DNA of 13,458 bases from Akkermansiaceae bacterium UBA3385 (GCA_002358905.1 DEPT01000051.1:11089-24546); one strand, 5' to 3'; shown: positions 1 to 6,046, counted from the stretch's first letter. Numbers and translations: made by a program. The notes: a model not told the origin generated them from the sequence alone.

Positions 1-70
1 GACTATTGACTATTCACTATTCATTATTCACTATTCATTAACCATTAATCACTAATCATTAATCACTAAT
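1..70. repeat. Heptanucleotide tandem repeat, consensus CAYTAWT
   Basis: Ten consecutive 7-base units without any insertion or deletion: GACTATT twice, CACTATT, CATTATT, CACTATT, CATTAAC, CATTAAT, CACTAAT, CATTAAT, CACTAAT. The array is cut by the left edge of the window, so its full length is unknown. It ends at the stop codon of malQ (bases 70-72 are TCA on this strand). Variation is mostly C/T at unit position 3 and T/A at position 6, partly alternating, as if 14-base pairs of units had been duplicated. Direct observation; function unknown. Confidence 0.9.
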
Positions 71-1797
71 CACTCCCCATGTCTTCCAGTTTCGCGGGAG
101 AGGTTGCGAAGCCAGGCGCTTTGCTCCAGGGTGGAGGCTTCTGCTGCCGTAAAGGGGATACGGGGGCGCCAGTTGGTGCCGCCCTCGGTGCCCGGGGTAT
201 TGAGCCGCACGGGGATATCGAACAATTCGGTCCACATAAGGGCGGCGTAGGCTGAGTTGCTGAGAAGGAGGGCTCGTATCAGTGCGTTTTTGATACCTTG
301 ATGCCAGGGGGCCAGGCATTCGCGGTGGTGAAGGCCGGCGAAGTCCCCGAGCCAGCAGAGGATACGGGAGCAATCCCTGCCCTTCTGGTGAGCAGCCATA
401 CGCTCAGCAGGTGGGAGGGAGGGATCCGCGCTGGCGCCGAGGGCATCCTGCACGGCTTCGTACCAGGTGTCCCAGTCGGTGCAGAGGGGTGGAAAGTCGT
501 GCGTAGCGAAGGTGGCAAAGGAACAGGGGTTGTAGGTATGGCCGCGCACAATCTGCTGGTCAGGGGTGATTTCCCAATGCGGAATCTTGAAGCCGGCGAT
601 GCGGAGGTAGGAGAGGTCCGGGCGCACATAGTCGGGCACGCAGCCTAGGTCCTCGCCCACGACGCGTGCGCCTGGAGCGGCCTTGAGGAGCTGGCGCAGA
701 AGGTAGTCGCCCTGGGCAAGGTTGGCACGGCGGTCTTCCTCCCGCCAGTCGGGGCGAGGGCGGAAACCAGGACGGCGCCCGCCACAGCGGGCGGCGGCTT
801 CGTCCTCCGACAGGGGCAGGAATTCGGGGTTGCGGTCGGGCATCCACGGGAAGGCATAGATGCGGTAGAAGCCGAGCACGTGGTCGATGCGGTACATGGA
901 GAAGATTTCCGTGAGTTTGCGGATGCGGCGGGTCCACCAGGCAAAGCCATCGTGCTCCATGACATCCCAGCGGTAGAGGGGGATACCCCAGTTCTGCCCC
1001 CATTTAGCGGTGAAGGGATCCTCCGCGAAGTTACCTTCGGCGGGGGCGCCGCCGCTCCAGTCCATATCGAAGAGGTAGCGCTCGAAGAAGACATCTGCAC
1101 TGGCGACGGAAATGCCGATGGGGACATCGCCCATGAGAAGCACGCCGCGGGAATCTGCATGCTGGCGCACACGGGTCCATTCACGGGCACAGAGCCACTG
1201 CAGCCACTGCTGGTGGCGTTTCTGGGCGCGGGATTCGGGGCAGTCGTTCACAATGCGGCGGATGACATCGGTATTCTGCTCCGGCCAGAGCCACCAGGCA
1301 ATGGTGCCGAAGCCGAAGCTGGCCACGCGGAAGGTGCAGAAATCCTCCAGCCAGAGGCCCTGGTGGTGAATCCAGGCATCGAACTCCGCACGCAGCGGGG
1401 CGAAGGCAGCATCCTGCTCAAAGTGTTTCCAGGCCTGCATGAACCAGTATCTCTTGTATGTGCGTACGCGCGCGTAATCCACAAGATCCCGGCCACCGGG
1501 TAACTGGAGGGGAGGCAGGTCTTCCTGGTACGGGGGACGGTTCTCCGGCATGCCGGGTATGCGCTCCAGCGTGAGGTAGAGCGGCTCCAACGCCACGGAA
1601 CTGATGGCCGAATAGGGTGACGGGGCGTCGTCCTCCCCCAGGGCATTCACCGGCAGCAGCTGCAGGAAACCGACACCGGATTCCGCAGCCCAGTCCACCC
1701 ATTCTTCCAAGGCTGCGAGGTCACCTATGCCGGCATCTCCCCTGCGCCGCAGCGAAAAAAGGGGCATCAACACGCCCGTTTTACGTTCCATCACCAT
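70..1797 (-). CDS. malQ: 4-alpha-glucanotransferase (amylomaltase, GH77)
   Basis: A 575-residue cytoplasmic enzyme that transfers alpha-1,4-glucan segments between maltodextrins, releasing glucose, in glycogen or maltodextrin use. GH77 signatures are present: the N-terminal entry PLFSLR with DAGIGDL (about 12-27), the LLPVN segment with SPYSAISS (47-67), the nucleophile Asp305 in YRIDHVLGFYR, the acid/base Glu382 in GEDLG and the third acidic residue Asp434 in ATHDFPP. All three catalytic carboxylates are therefore there. Length fits the short GH77 enzymes (about 500-575) rather than the roughly 690-residue E. coli MalQ. Two starts are possible, Met1 and Met3, six bases apart; neither has a Shine-Dalgarno site. 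It stands alone here and its stop codon touches the heptamer array. The family is sure; the preferred acceptor cannot be told. Confidence 0.95.
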   Translation of the reverse strand: MVMERKTGVLMPLFSLRRRGDAGIGDLAALEEWVDWAAESGVGFLQLLPVNALGEDDAPSPYSAISSVALEPLYLTLERIPGMPENRPPYQEDLPPLQLPGGRDLVDYARVRTYKRYWFMQAWKHFEQDAAFAPLRAEFDAWIHHQGLWLEDFCTFRVASFGFGTIAWWLWPEQNTDVIRRIVNDCPESRAQKRHQQWLQWLCAREWTRVRQHADSRGVLLMGDVPIGISVASADVFFERYLFDMDWSGGAPAEGNFAEDPFTAKWGQNWGIPLYRWDVMEHDGFAWWTRRIRKLTEIFSMYRIDHVLGFYRIYAFPWMPDRNPEFLPLSEDEAAARCGGRRPGFRPRPDWREEDRRANLAQGDYLLRQLLKAAPGARVVGEDLGCVPDYVRPDLSYLRIAGFKIPHWEITPDQQIVRGHTYNPCSFATFATHDFPPLCTDWDTWYEAVQDALGASADPSLPPAERMAAHQKGRDCSRILCWLGDFAGLHHRECLAPWHQGIKNALIRALLLSNSAYAALMWTELFDIPVRLNTPGTEGGTNWRPRIPFTAAEASTLEQSAWLRNLSRETGRHGE

Positions 1798-1805
1798 AGT
1801 GCATC

Positions 1806-1834
1806 ATATTAGCACAGGCGGGGGCTGCGAGCAA
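1806..1834 (-). promoter_or_regulatory. Weak candidate promoter for malQ
   Basis: On the minus strand TTGCTC, a 17-base spacer and TAATAT lie directly upstream of malQ. The match is modest (3/6 and 4/6). An overlapping TATGAT (1803-1808) is a better -10 but has no -35 partner at normal spacing. Either would start the transcript within a few bases of the start codon. Confidence 0.3.
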
Positions 1835-1959
1835 CGAGAAAACCTCCCCGTTTTCCGGATTTTGCACAGATGTGACATGAAGCAGGAAATTCTACTGCAT
1901 AAAAGAAGAATTTACTTGAATTTTATGTACACTTGTGGTAGTAGCAAAAAATCATCATT

Positions 1960-1979
1960 GCTGCCCGCAGACAGGCAGC
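1960..1979 (+). other. Short hairpin in the dksA leader
   Basis: GCTGCC and GGCAGC form a 6-bp stem around an 8-base loop, ending 33 bases before the dksA start. No T-run follows, so it is not an intrinsic terminator. It could simply be chance; a role in the leader is not supported beyond position. Confidence 0.25.
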
Positions 1980-2012
1980 GGAACAGATTCACGGATTTTA
2001 ACCAGATTCATT

Positions 2013-2636
2013 ATGGCCACAACGAAGAAGACAACGGCAAGCAAGACAAAGGAGACTGCAGCCGCCACAGAGAAGAAGAAAGCCCCGGTACGCGAGACGC
2101 TGACCGCAGAGGAAAAAGCCCGCGTGAAGAAACTGAAGGAAACCCTGGCCTTGCTGAAGGCAGACCCGGAGTGGCCGAAGTTCCTGCAGGAGCAGAAGCA
2201 GGCCCTGCTGAATCTGCGAGATGAAATGCTGCCCAACATGCAGAATGTGACCCGCGACCACCTGCGCAGCGGCGCATCGAATGTTTCTTCCTCCTCCGGC
2301 CAGCATATCGGCGATGCCGGCAGCGAGGCCGAAGTGCGTGACCTGACCATCCGCCTGCTGGATAAGGACCGCGAACAGCTCTTCGAGATTGACGCCGCCC
2401 TGGAACGCATCCGCCGCGGCACGTATGGCATCTGTGAAATTTCGCTTGATCCCATTCCCAAAAAGCGCCTGCAGGTGCGTCCGTTCTGCCGCCTGACGGT
2501 GAAATGCCAGGAGGAATATGAGAAAAAATATGGCTCCTATGCCAACTATAAAGCCAAAAAACAGGACCATGTAGGGTACGCTGACCTACAAAATGACATG
2601 GAAAATGCGATTTCTCTTGACGATAGCGAAGAATAG
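2013..2636 (+). CDS. dksA: DksA/TraR-family regulator with a degenerate zinc finger
   Basis: A 207-residue RNA-polymerase secondary-channel regulator. Residues 1-30 are a Lys/Ala/Thr-rich tail, 31-135 a charged region predicted as a helical hairpin, and 136-170 the DksA finger. In place of the usual C-x2-C-x17-C-x2-C the finger reads Cys141-x2-Ser144-x17-Thr162-x2-Cys165, with an extra Cys159, so two of four zinc ligands are gone. At the coiled-coil tip, the DxxDxA motif of E. coli DksA corresponds to D101-A-G-S-E-A106, keeping the first Asp and the Ala but not the second Asp. The start is the ATG at 2013; the frame is open back to a GTG at 1935, but that stretch reads as unrelated sequence and the Lys-rich start is natural. 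No clear Shine-Dalgarno site or promoter was found. Next to rpmG, rpsR and folE2, it fits a zinc-sparing DksA2-like role (inference). Confidence 0.88.
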   Translation: MATTKKTTASKTKETAAATEKKKAPVRETLTAEEKARVKKLKETLALLKADPEWPKFLQEQKQALLNLRDEMLPNMQNVTRDHLRSGASNVSSSSGQHIGDAGSEAEVRDLTIRLLDKDREQLFEIDAALERIRRGTYGICEISLDPIPKKRLQVRPFCRLTVKCQEEYEKKYGSYANYKAKKQDHVGYADLQNDMENAISLDDSEE

Positions 2637-2644
2637 CGTATAAT
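2617..2644 (+). promoter_or_regulatory. Strong sigma70-type promoter for rpmG-rpsR
   Basis: TTGACG, a 16-base spacer and a perfect TATAAT. The -35 lies inside the last codons of dksA and the -10 just after its stop codon. Predicted transcription start is about 2651, leaving a leader of about 23 bases before rpmG. This separates ribosomal-protein expression from dksA. Confidence 0.85.
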
Positions 2645-2673
2645 GTGCGCCCGCAAGTCAACAATTCGCAATT

Positions 2674-2847
2674 ATGCCTAGAGATATTATCATTCTGGAA
2701 TGCACGGAGGCCAAGGCCGAGGGTAAGACCCCTTCCCGTTACGTGACCACCCGCAACAAGAAGAGCCAGCGTACGCCCGGCCGTCTGGAGAAGGTTAAGT
2801 TCAACCCCTACCTGAAGCGCCGCACTCTTCACCGCGAGATGCGCTAA
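2674..2847 (+). CDS. rpmG: 50S ribosomal protein L33, cysteine-poor form
   Basis: A 57-residue small basic ribosomal protein of the large subunit. The family pattern is clear: ILECTEAK, then SRYVTTRNKK (21-30), GRLEKVKFNPYLKRRTLHRE (36-55). In zinc-binding (C+) L33 there are two CxxC pairs; here the first reads Cys10-T-E-Ala13 and the second Asn44-P-Y-Leu47, so three of four ligands are lost and this is a C-minus, zinc-independent form with one relic Cys. It is transcribed from the strong promoter at 2617-2644 and is followed 25 bases later by rpsR. No Shine-Dalgarno site precedes the ATG. Its length is normal. Whether the genome has a second, C+ copy cannot be seen here. Confidence 0.95.
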   Translation: MPRDIIILECTEAKAEGKTPSRYVTTRNKKSQRTPGRLEKVKFNPYLKRRTLHREMR

Positions 2848-2872
2848 ACCTCCTAAGCACTTCTATACGATT

Positions 2873-3118
2873 ATGATGACCGAATTCAAGAGCGTCGAAC
2901 GCCGTATCCGTTTCCGCACCTGCAACAAGACCATGCCCCGCCGCCGCATCGACATTCCTGCCGGCGCTGTGGACATGTGCAACCCGGAATTCCTTTCCAA
3001 GTTCACATCTGAGACCGGCAAGATTCTTCCCCGCCGTGTGACTGGCGTATCTGCCAAGATGCACCGCAAGATCACGCGCGAAATCCGCCGTGCTCGTGCC
3101 GTGAACCTGCTCCCCTAA
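2873..3118 (+). CDS. rpsR: 30S ribosomal protein S18, cysteine-poor form
   Basis: An 81-residue small-subunit protein that binds with S6 on the platform. Family features are the basic N-terminus, Cys17-N-K-Thr20, SETGKILPRRVTG (46-58) and the closing IRRARAVNLLP. Zinc-binding S18 has CxxC in the first motif and a GNC further on; here these read C-N-K-T and G-V-S60, so this is a C-minus form, as in E. coli (which also has a lone Cys). Start: two consecutive ATG codons at 2873 and 2876; the first is given. It shares the rpmG promoter and ends before a strong terminator. Pairing with rpmG rather than with rpsF and rplI is unlike the usual S6-S18-L9 operon. Confidence 0.95.
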   Translation: MMTEFKSVERRIRFRTCNKTMPRRRIDIPAGAVDMCNPEFLSKFTSETGKILPRRVTGVSAKMHRKITREIRRARAVNLLP

Positions 3119-3159
3119 TGAAGGAGGAGTTCTCGACGGCAGATTGTCGTTGATTCCAA

Positions 3160-3202
3160 AGGGAGCTTGTTCGCTTCGGCTTGCAAGCTCCCTCGGTTTT
3201 TT
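3160..3202 (+). terminator. Intrinsic terminator after rpsR
   Basis: GGGAGCTTG (3161-3169) pairs perfectly with CAAGCTCCC (3184-3192), with a further A-T pair outside. The loop contains its own GC(TTCG)GC mini-hairpin, the very stable cUUCGg tetraloop. Six T residues follow at 3197-3202. A textbook factor-independent terminator closing rpmG-rpsR and separating folE2. Confidence 0.92.
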
Positions 3203-3225
3203 CTGAAACTACACTATTTCTCCCC

Positions 3226-4029
3226 ATGCAAGACCTCAAGGACACCCAGAACGAACTCGACACCCGCCAGATTTCCATTGACCGCGTGGGTGTGCGTGGA
3301 GTGCGTTTTCCCATTGTGGTCAGCGATAAGGAGCAGAGAACCCAGTCCACTGTGGCTACGGTGGCGCTCATGGTGGACCTGCCGGAGAAGTACAAAGGCA
3401 CACACATGAGCCGCTTTGTGGAAGCGCTGCACGAACACAAGCGCTACCTGGATGTGCGCACAGCTGTGCGGCTGCCTAACCGGTTGCTCACCAAGCTGCA
3501 CGCGCAGCGGGCCCATGTGGAGATTGAGTTCCCTTTCTTCCGGCTCAAGAAGGCCCCTGTGAGTGGCATGGAAGGAATGATGGACTATGAGGTCCGCTTT
3601 GAGATTGATGCCGAGGTGGGTAAGCCCGGCCAGTTCACGCTGACGGTGAAGGTGCCCGTTACCACACTATGCCCCTGCTCCAAGGCGATGAGCAGCCACG
3701 GGGCGCACAACCAGCGCGGCATTGTAACCTATTCCGTACGTTTTTCCGGCACGGCCGTGTGGATTGAGGATTTGATTGATCTCATCGAAGACTGTGCAAG
3801 CTGCCAGTTATACAGCATTCTGAAGCGCCCGGATGAGAAATACGTGACGGACAGAGCCTATGAAAACCCGGTCTTTGTGGAAGACCTGGTGCGCAATGTG
3901 GCAGTGGCCACTGAGCGTTACAATGCCTTCAGCTGGTACAAGGTTGAAGCGGAGAACTTTGAATCCATCCACAACCACAGCGCCTACGCCATGGTAGAGC
4001 GCGATTTGAGCAAAAACGAGAAGCCGTGA
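3226..4029 (+). CDS. folE2: GTP cyclohydrolase FolE2 (type IB)
   Basis: A 267-residue cytoplasmic enzyme of the tunnelling fold that converts GTP to 7,8-dihydroneopterin triphosphate, the first step of tetrahydrofolate (and often queuosine) synthesis. FolE2 hallmarks are DLPEKYKGTHMSRF (51-64), VPVTTLCPCSK (143-153, conserved Cys149), the HGAHNQRG segment (159-165), VEDLVR (218-223) and ENFESIHNHSAYA (243-255). Unlike the zinc-dependent FolE, FolE2 works with other divalent metals and in many bacteria is induced by zinc shortage (established for the family). The start is the ATG at 3226; the frame is open back to a TTG at 3181, but that codon lies inside the terminator hairpin. No good promoter is visible between 3203 and 3225. 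Downstream it faces a convergent gene across a shared hairpin. Confidence 0.96.
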   Translation: MQDLKDTQNELDTRQISIDRVGVRGVRFPIVVSDKEQRTQSTVATVALMVDLPEKYKGTHMSRFVEALHEHKRYLDVRTAVRLPNRLLTKLHAQRAHVEIEFPFFRLKKAPVSGMEGMMDYEVRFEIDAEVGKPGQFTLTVKVPVTTLCPCSKAMSSHGAHNQRGIVTYSVRFSGTAVWIEDLIDLIEDCASCQLYSILKRPDEKYVTDRAYENPVFVEDLVRNVAVATERYNAFSWYKVEAENFESIHNHSAYAMVERDLSKNEKP

Positions 4030-4055
4030 TTAATGACTGATTAATCGTTTGAGAA

Positions 4056-4080
4056 GCCCGGCCGGGTTACCTGGTCGGGC
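4056..4080. terminator. Hairpin between convergent folE2 and the exbB unit
   Basis: A near-continuous 11-bp stem with G-T wobbles: GCCCG pairs with CGGGC at the base, continuing inward to a TTA loop. It sits between two converging genes. The tail on the plus strand (GTATTATT) is only partly T-rich and that on the minus strand is weak, so termination could be modest in both directions. Confidence 0.6.
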
Positions 4081-4092
4081 GTATTATTCTGA

Positions 4093-4308
4093 TTAGTTGC
4101 GGGAGTGGCAATGGGGGCAGGTTCCTTCGGCATCCCGGCGCAGGAAACGGAAGCCGCAGATACGGCAGCTGAGGTGAGTGCGGGCGCGGCGGATGCGTCT
4201 CCACTTGGAGACAAGCTTGACCGGCACGTAGATGCAGATGGTGAGCAGTATACCGGCATACACCAGGAGGGCAAGAAAATCTGACGGAGGCATGGCGGCA
4301 GGAATCAT
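4093..4308 (-). CDS. Small membrane-anchored zinc-ribbon protein
   Basis: A 71-residue protein I cannot name. Residues 10-30 form one hydrophobic helix, followed by a very basic stretch (KWRRIRRARTH, 36-45) that suggests the C-terminal part stays in the cytoplasm. That part has Cys48-x2-Cys51 and Cys64-x2-Cys67, a complete four-Cys zinc ribbon (CRICGFRF and CPHCHSRN). Its ATG overlaps the TGA of the upstream gene in an ATGA, so the two are probably translationally coupled, and a perfect AGGAGGT lies 6 bases before the start. It is the last gene of the exbB-exbD unit. A Met at residue 6 is a possible alternative start. A rubredoxin-like or ribbon adaptor role is possible but unproven. Confidence 0.72.
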   Translation of the reverse strand: MIPAAMPPSDFLALLVYAGILLTICIYVPVKLVSKWRRIRRARTHLSCRICGFRFLRRDAEGTCPHCHSRN

Positions 4309-4841
4309 GGCTGCACCTCCTCTCCGAGCATTCCCTGCTCTACGCCGGGATGGAATACGGGGGCTTCCGTGGTGGTCTGCTGCGGAGCTACAGGGGACTC
4401 AGCTGGTTCCGGCTGAGGAGCGGGCGCAGGAGCCGCTGCCGCTTCAACAGGAGGCAAGGCCAGAAGCTCTGCGGCGTTCAGCACAGCGGAATCTACAGCG
4501 GGGTCGAACATTTCCAGCGGTGGCGGAGGAAGAACAGTTGCAGGACGCAGCAGCGGCATGGCGGCGGCGGCAAGGTCCTCACTGTATTCCGGGTCTGCAT
4601 GCTGCGGCAGCTGGAGTGGAAGGGGGCTCTGGCGGCGCAGAACAAAGTCTGCAAGGCGGCCTTTTTTCACATACACCTTCCCCACCCCCCTGGGACGATG
4701 ATGCCGGGGCATTTCTACCGGAGCCAGCCACAGGCAGATGCCAGCCACAGCCAGCGCAAAGAGAAAGAAGAGCGGCAGACACCCCGGCATGGGGCGGCTG
4801 TGCAGGGTGTGATACAGCAGACTGTGTTCTTTGTCTTTCAT
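4305..4841 (-). CDS. Pro/Ala-rich single-pass protein in the exbB-exbD unit
   Basis: A 178-residue protein with no name I can justify. A short cytoplasmic N-terminus is followed by one membrane helix (about 20-41), a basic patch (PRHHRPRGVGKVYVKKG, 45-61), then a long segment rich in Pro and Ala (about 92-160, including PPPP and repeated AP pairs). This resembles TonB in layout and in sitting directly after an ExbD-like gene, but the roughly 90-residue folded TonB C-terminal domain that contacts outer-membrane receptors is absent: the chain simply ends in GVEQGMLGEEVQP. The ATG follows the exbD stop codon with no gap, and the gene's own end overlaps the next start. It could be an envelope-spanning spacer or an assembly partner of the channel; both are inference. 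Confidence 0.7.
   Translation of the reverse strand: MKDKEHSLLYHTLHSRPMPGCLPLFFLFALAVAGICLWLAPVEMPRHHRPRGVGKVYVKKGRLADFVLRRQSPLPLQLPQHADPEYSEDLAAAAMPLLRPATVLPPPPLEMFDPAVDSAVLNAAELLALPPVEAAAAPAPAPQPEPAESPVAPQQTTTEAPVFHPGVEQGMLGEEVQP
4315..4321 (-). promoter_or_regulatory. Perfect Shine-Dalgarno site before the zinc-ribbon gene
   Basis: AGGAGGT on the minus strand, 6 bases before the ATG at 4308. It lies within the last codons of the preceding gene (Glu-Glu-Val). It stands out because most other starts in the window lack such a site, and it supports the 4308 start. Confidence 0.6.
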
Positions 4842-5270
4842 TTATTCAATGGCCGGCACGGCGGCGTGACAGCACGTGTAGCCGTGTGAGAGAATCATAT
4901 CTGTAAGCCGCTGAGCAACACCGGCGGAGACGGCTTTATCCAGAACGAGGATAACGCTGATGCGTGAGGGTGTAGCGCTTGCCCAGCTTTTCAGCTGTTC
5001 CTCAAAGCCCTCATACCCGCCGCGAATGAGCTCAGAGCCGACATAGATGCGGGGAGTATCACCGGGAGCCACGGAGACGATGTGAGAGAAATCGCGGTTG
5101 TAGGATTCCACCACGAAGTGAGATTCCTGCATCTGAACGCCATATCCATAGCGGGGGCCGAGATGCTTGGGCAGCAACAGGCAGACGCAGAGAACCAGGA
5201 TGAGATTCACCGCAGCAACCATCAGGATGCCATAGCCTCCTTCATTGAGAGTGGAGCGAACGCGGCGCAT
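4842..5270 (-). CDS. ExbD/TolR-like protein lacking the membrane Asp
   Basis: A 142-residue single-pass protein: short basic N-terminus, one membrane helix (about 14-33), then a periplasmic domain ending in the ExbD pattern IYVGSELIRGG (75-85), SVILVLDKAVSAGVAQRLTDMI (104-125). ExbD and TolR proteins carry one Asp in the membrane helix (Asp25 in E. coli ExbD, in the FIDVMLVLL segment) that takes up protons and powers the complex. Aligned here, AAVNLILVLCV puts Asn22 in that place, encoded AAT, and no other acidic residue lies in the helix. The gene follows the ExbB-like gene by 29 bases and directly abuts the Pro-rich gene. It may be a non-energised or regulatory paralogue, or use another mechanism. 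Family call is from layout, gene order and periplasmic motif. Confidence 0.75.
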   Translation of the reverse strand: MRRVRSTLNEGGYGILMVAAVNLILVLCVCLLLPKHLGPRYGYGVQMQESHFVVESYNRDFSHIVSVAPGDTPRIYVGSELIRGGYEGFEEQLKSWASATPSRISVILVLDKAVSAGVAQRLTDMILSHGYTCCHAAVPAIE

Positions 5271-5299
5271 ATATTTCGAACATCTGGTTGGGGTGAGAA

Positions 5300-5974
5300 T
5301 TATTCCGCAGCAGGTTCGGACTCTTCCTGCGGAGCCACAATAACAACCGGCTTACCGGCGGCATCTTCACGGGCATCGGCAATGATGTGCACACATTCCA
5401 GCCCGGCGCGCTCCACGTTGTTAATCAGCTTGCGGGCACGGGAAGCCAGGTACATGTAGAAAATGTATGTGGGAATGGACAGCGCCACACCGGCTGCGGA
5501 AAGCAGCAGCGCCTGCTGCAGGGTGGCTGCAATGATGGGGGCTGCGGCAGCTCCATCCGTTACGCCGGGTTGCTCATAGAAGCTGACCAGGGCCAGCAGG
5601 GTGCCCAGCACGCCCACCAACGGCATGACCGTGGCACACACCAGCAGAGTGCGCACGTTGCGCTCGATGCGGTATACTTCCACCTCGCTGGCTTCCAGGG
5701 CGATTTCGCGGAGTTCGTGGCGGGAAAGGCGCGGGCGGCTCAGCACCGCCTCCACCACGCGGGCCATGGGGCCGGGCAGCTGGCGGGCCTCGTGCAGGCA
5801 TTCATCGTACTGCCCGGAACGAAGCAGAGCAGAGAGGCCGCGCAGGAATTCGCCGGAGTTGATGTTGATGCGGTGGAAATAGAACAGACGCTCGGCCAGC
5901 ACGGCCAGAGCCAGCACGGCAAAGAAGAGAATGAGCCAGAACATAGGCCCCATTGCAACAATCATTTCTCGCAT
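5300..5974 (-). CDS. exbB: ExbB/TolQ/MotA-family channel protein
   Basis: A 224-residue inner-membrane protein with three hydrophobic segments (about 8-28, 108-130, 152-176) and a cytoplasmic region between the first two, the standard ExbB/TolQ layout. The family motif MPLVGVLGTLLALVSF (117-132) keeps the channel Thr (Thr125 in GLLGT-type motif), and ALLLSAAGVALSIP (155-168) matches the third helix, with Ser159 where E. coli ExbB has Thr181 and Gln154 where it has Glu176. With the ExbD-like gene downstream it should form a pentamer-plus-dimer envelope motor. The C-terminus (205-224) is acidic. Alternative starts at Met4 and Met8 cannot be excluded. No clear promoter is visible between the serS terminator and this start. 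Confidence 0.85.
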   Translation of the reverse strand: MREMIVAMGPMFWLILFFAVLALAVLAERLFYFHRININSGEFLRGLSALLRSGQYDECLHEARQLPGPMARVVEAVLSRPRLSRHELREIALEASEVEVYRIERNVRTLLVCATVMPLVGVLGTLLALVSFYEQPGVTDGAAAAPIIAATLQQALLLSAAGVALSIPTYIFYMYLASRARKLINNVERAGLECVHIIADAREDAAGKPVVIVAPQEESEPAAE

Positions 5975-6015
5975 AAGTCAGTCTCAGGTGGTAAGCGGTG
6001 AATAGAAGGAGAAAG

Positions 6016-6046
6016 GCCCCGGTCTGTTTTCCCCACAGACCGGGGC
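6016..6046 (-). terminator. Terminator hairpin after serS
   Basis: GCCCCGGTCTGT (6016-6027) pairs perfectly with ACAGACCGGGGC (6035-6046) around a 7-base loop, 9 bases past the serS stop codon. On the minus strand the tail is pyrimidine-rich (CTTTCTCCTTCT) rather than a pure T-run. The strong stem and position support termination of serS. Confidence 0.8.

Noticed and set aside
1..77. CRISPR array
   Set aside because: Repeats are 7 bases with no spacers, so this is a simple tandem repeat.
298..648. Plus-strand reading frame opposite malQ, and similar long frames at 880-1503
   Set aside because: They lie antisense to a complete, motif-confirmed malQ and are by-products of its high G+C third positions.
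1935..2012. Longer N-terminus for the DksA-like protein from a GTG
   Set aside because: The extra 26 residues resemble translated noncoding DNA and cover a hairpin; the ATG at 2013 gives the normal Lys-rich start.
1862..2012. Zur-type operator upstream of dksA
   Set aside because: I looked for a long A/T-rich palindrome of the known Zur types here and before rpmG and folE2 and found only short chance matches such as TGTACA and CACAGATGTG.
2011..2832. 273-codon frame on the minus strand across dksA and rpmG
   Set aside because: It is antisense to two well-identified genes and a consensus promoter, and its protein shows no domain.
3181..3225. Earlier TTG start for FolE2
   Set aside because: The codon lies within the terminator hairpin and T-run, and the family begins near the ATG at 3226.
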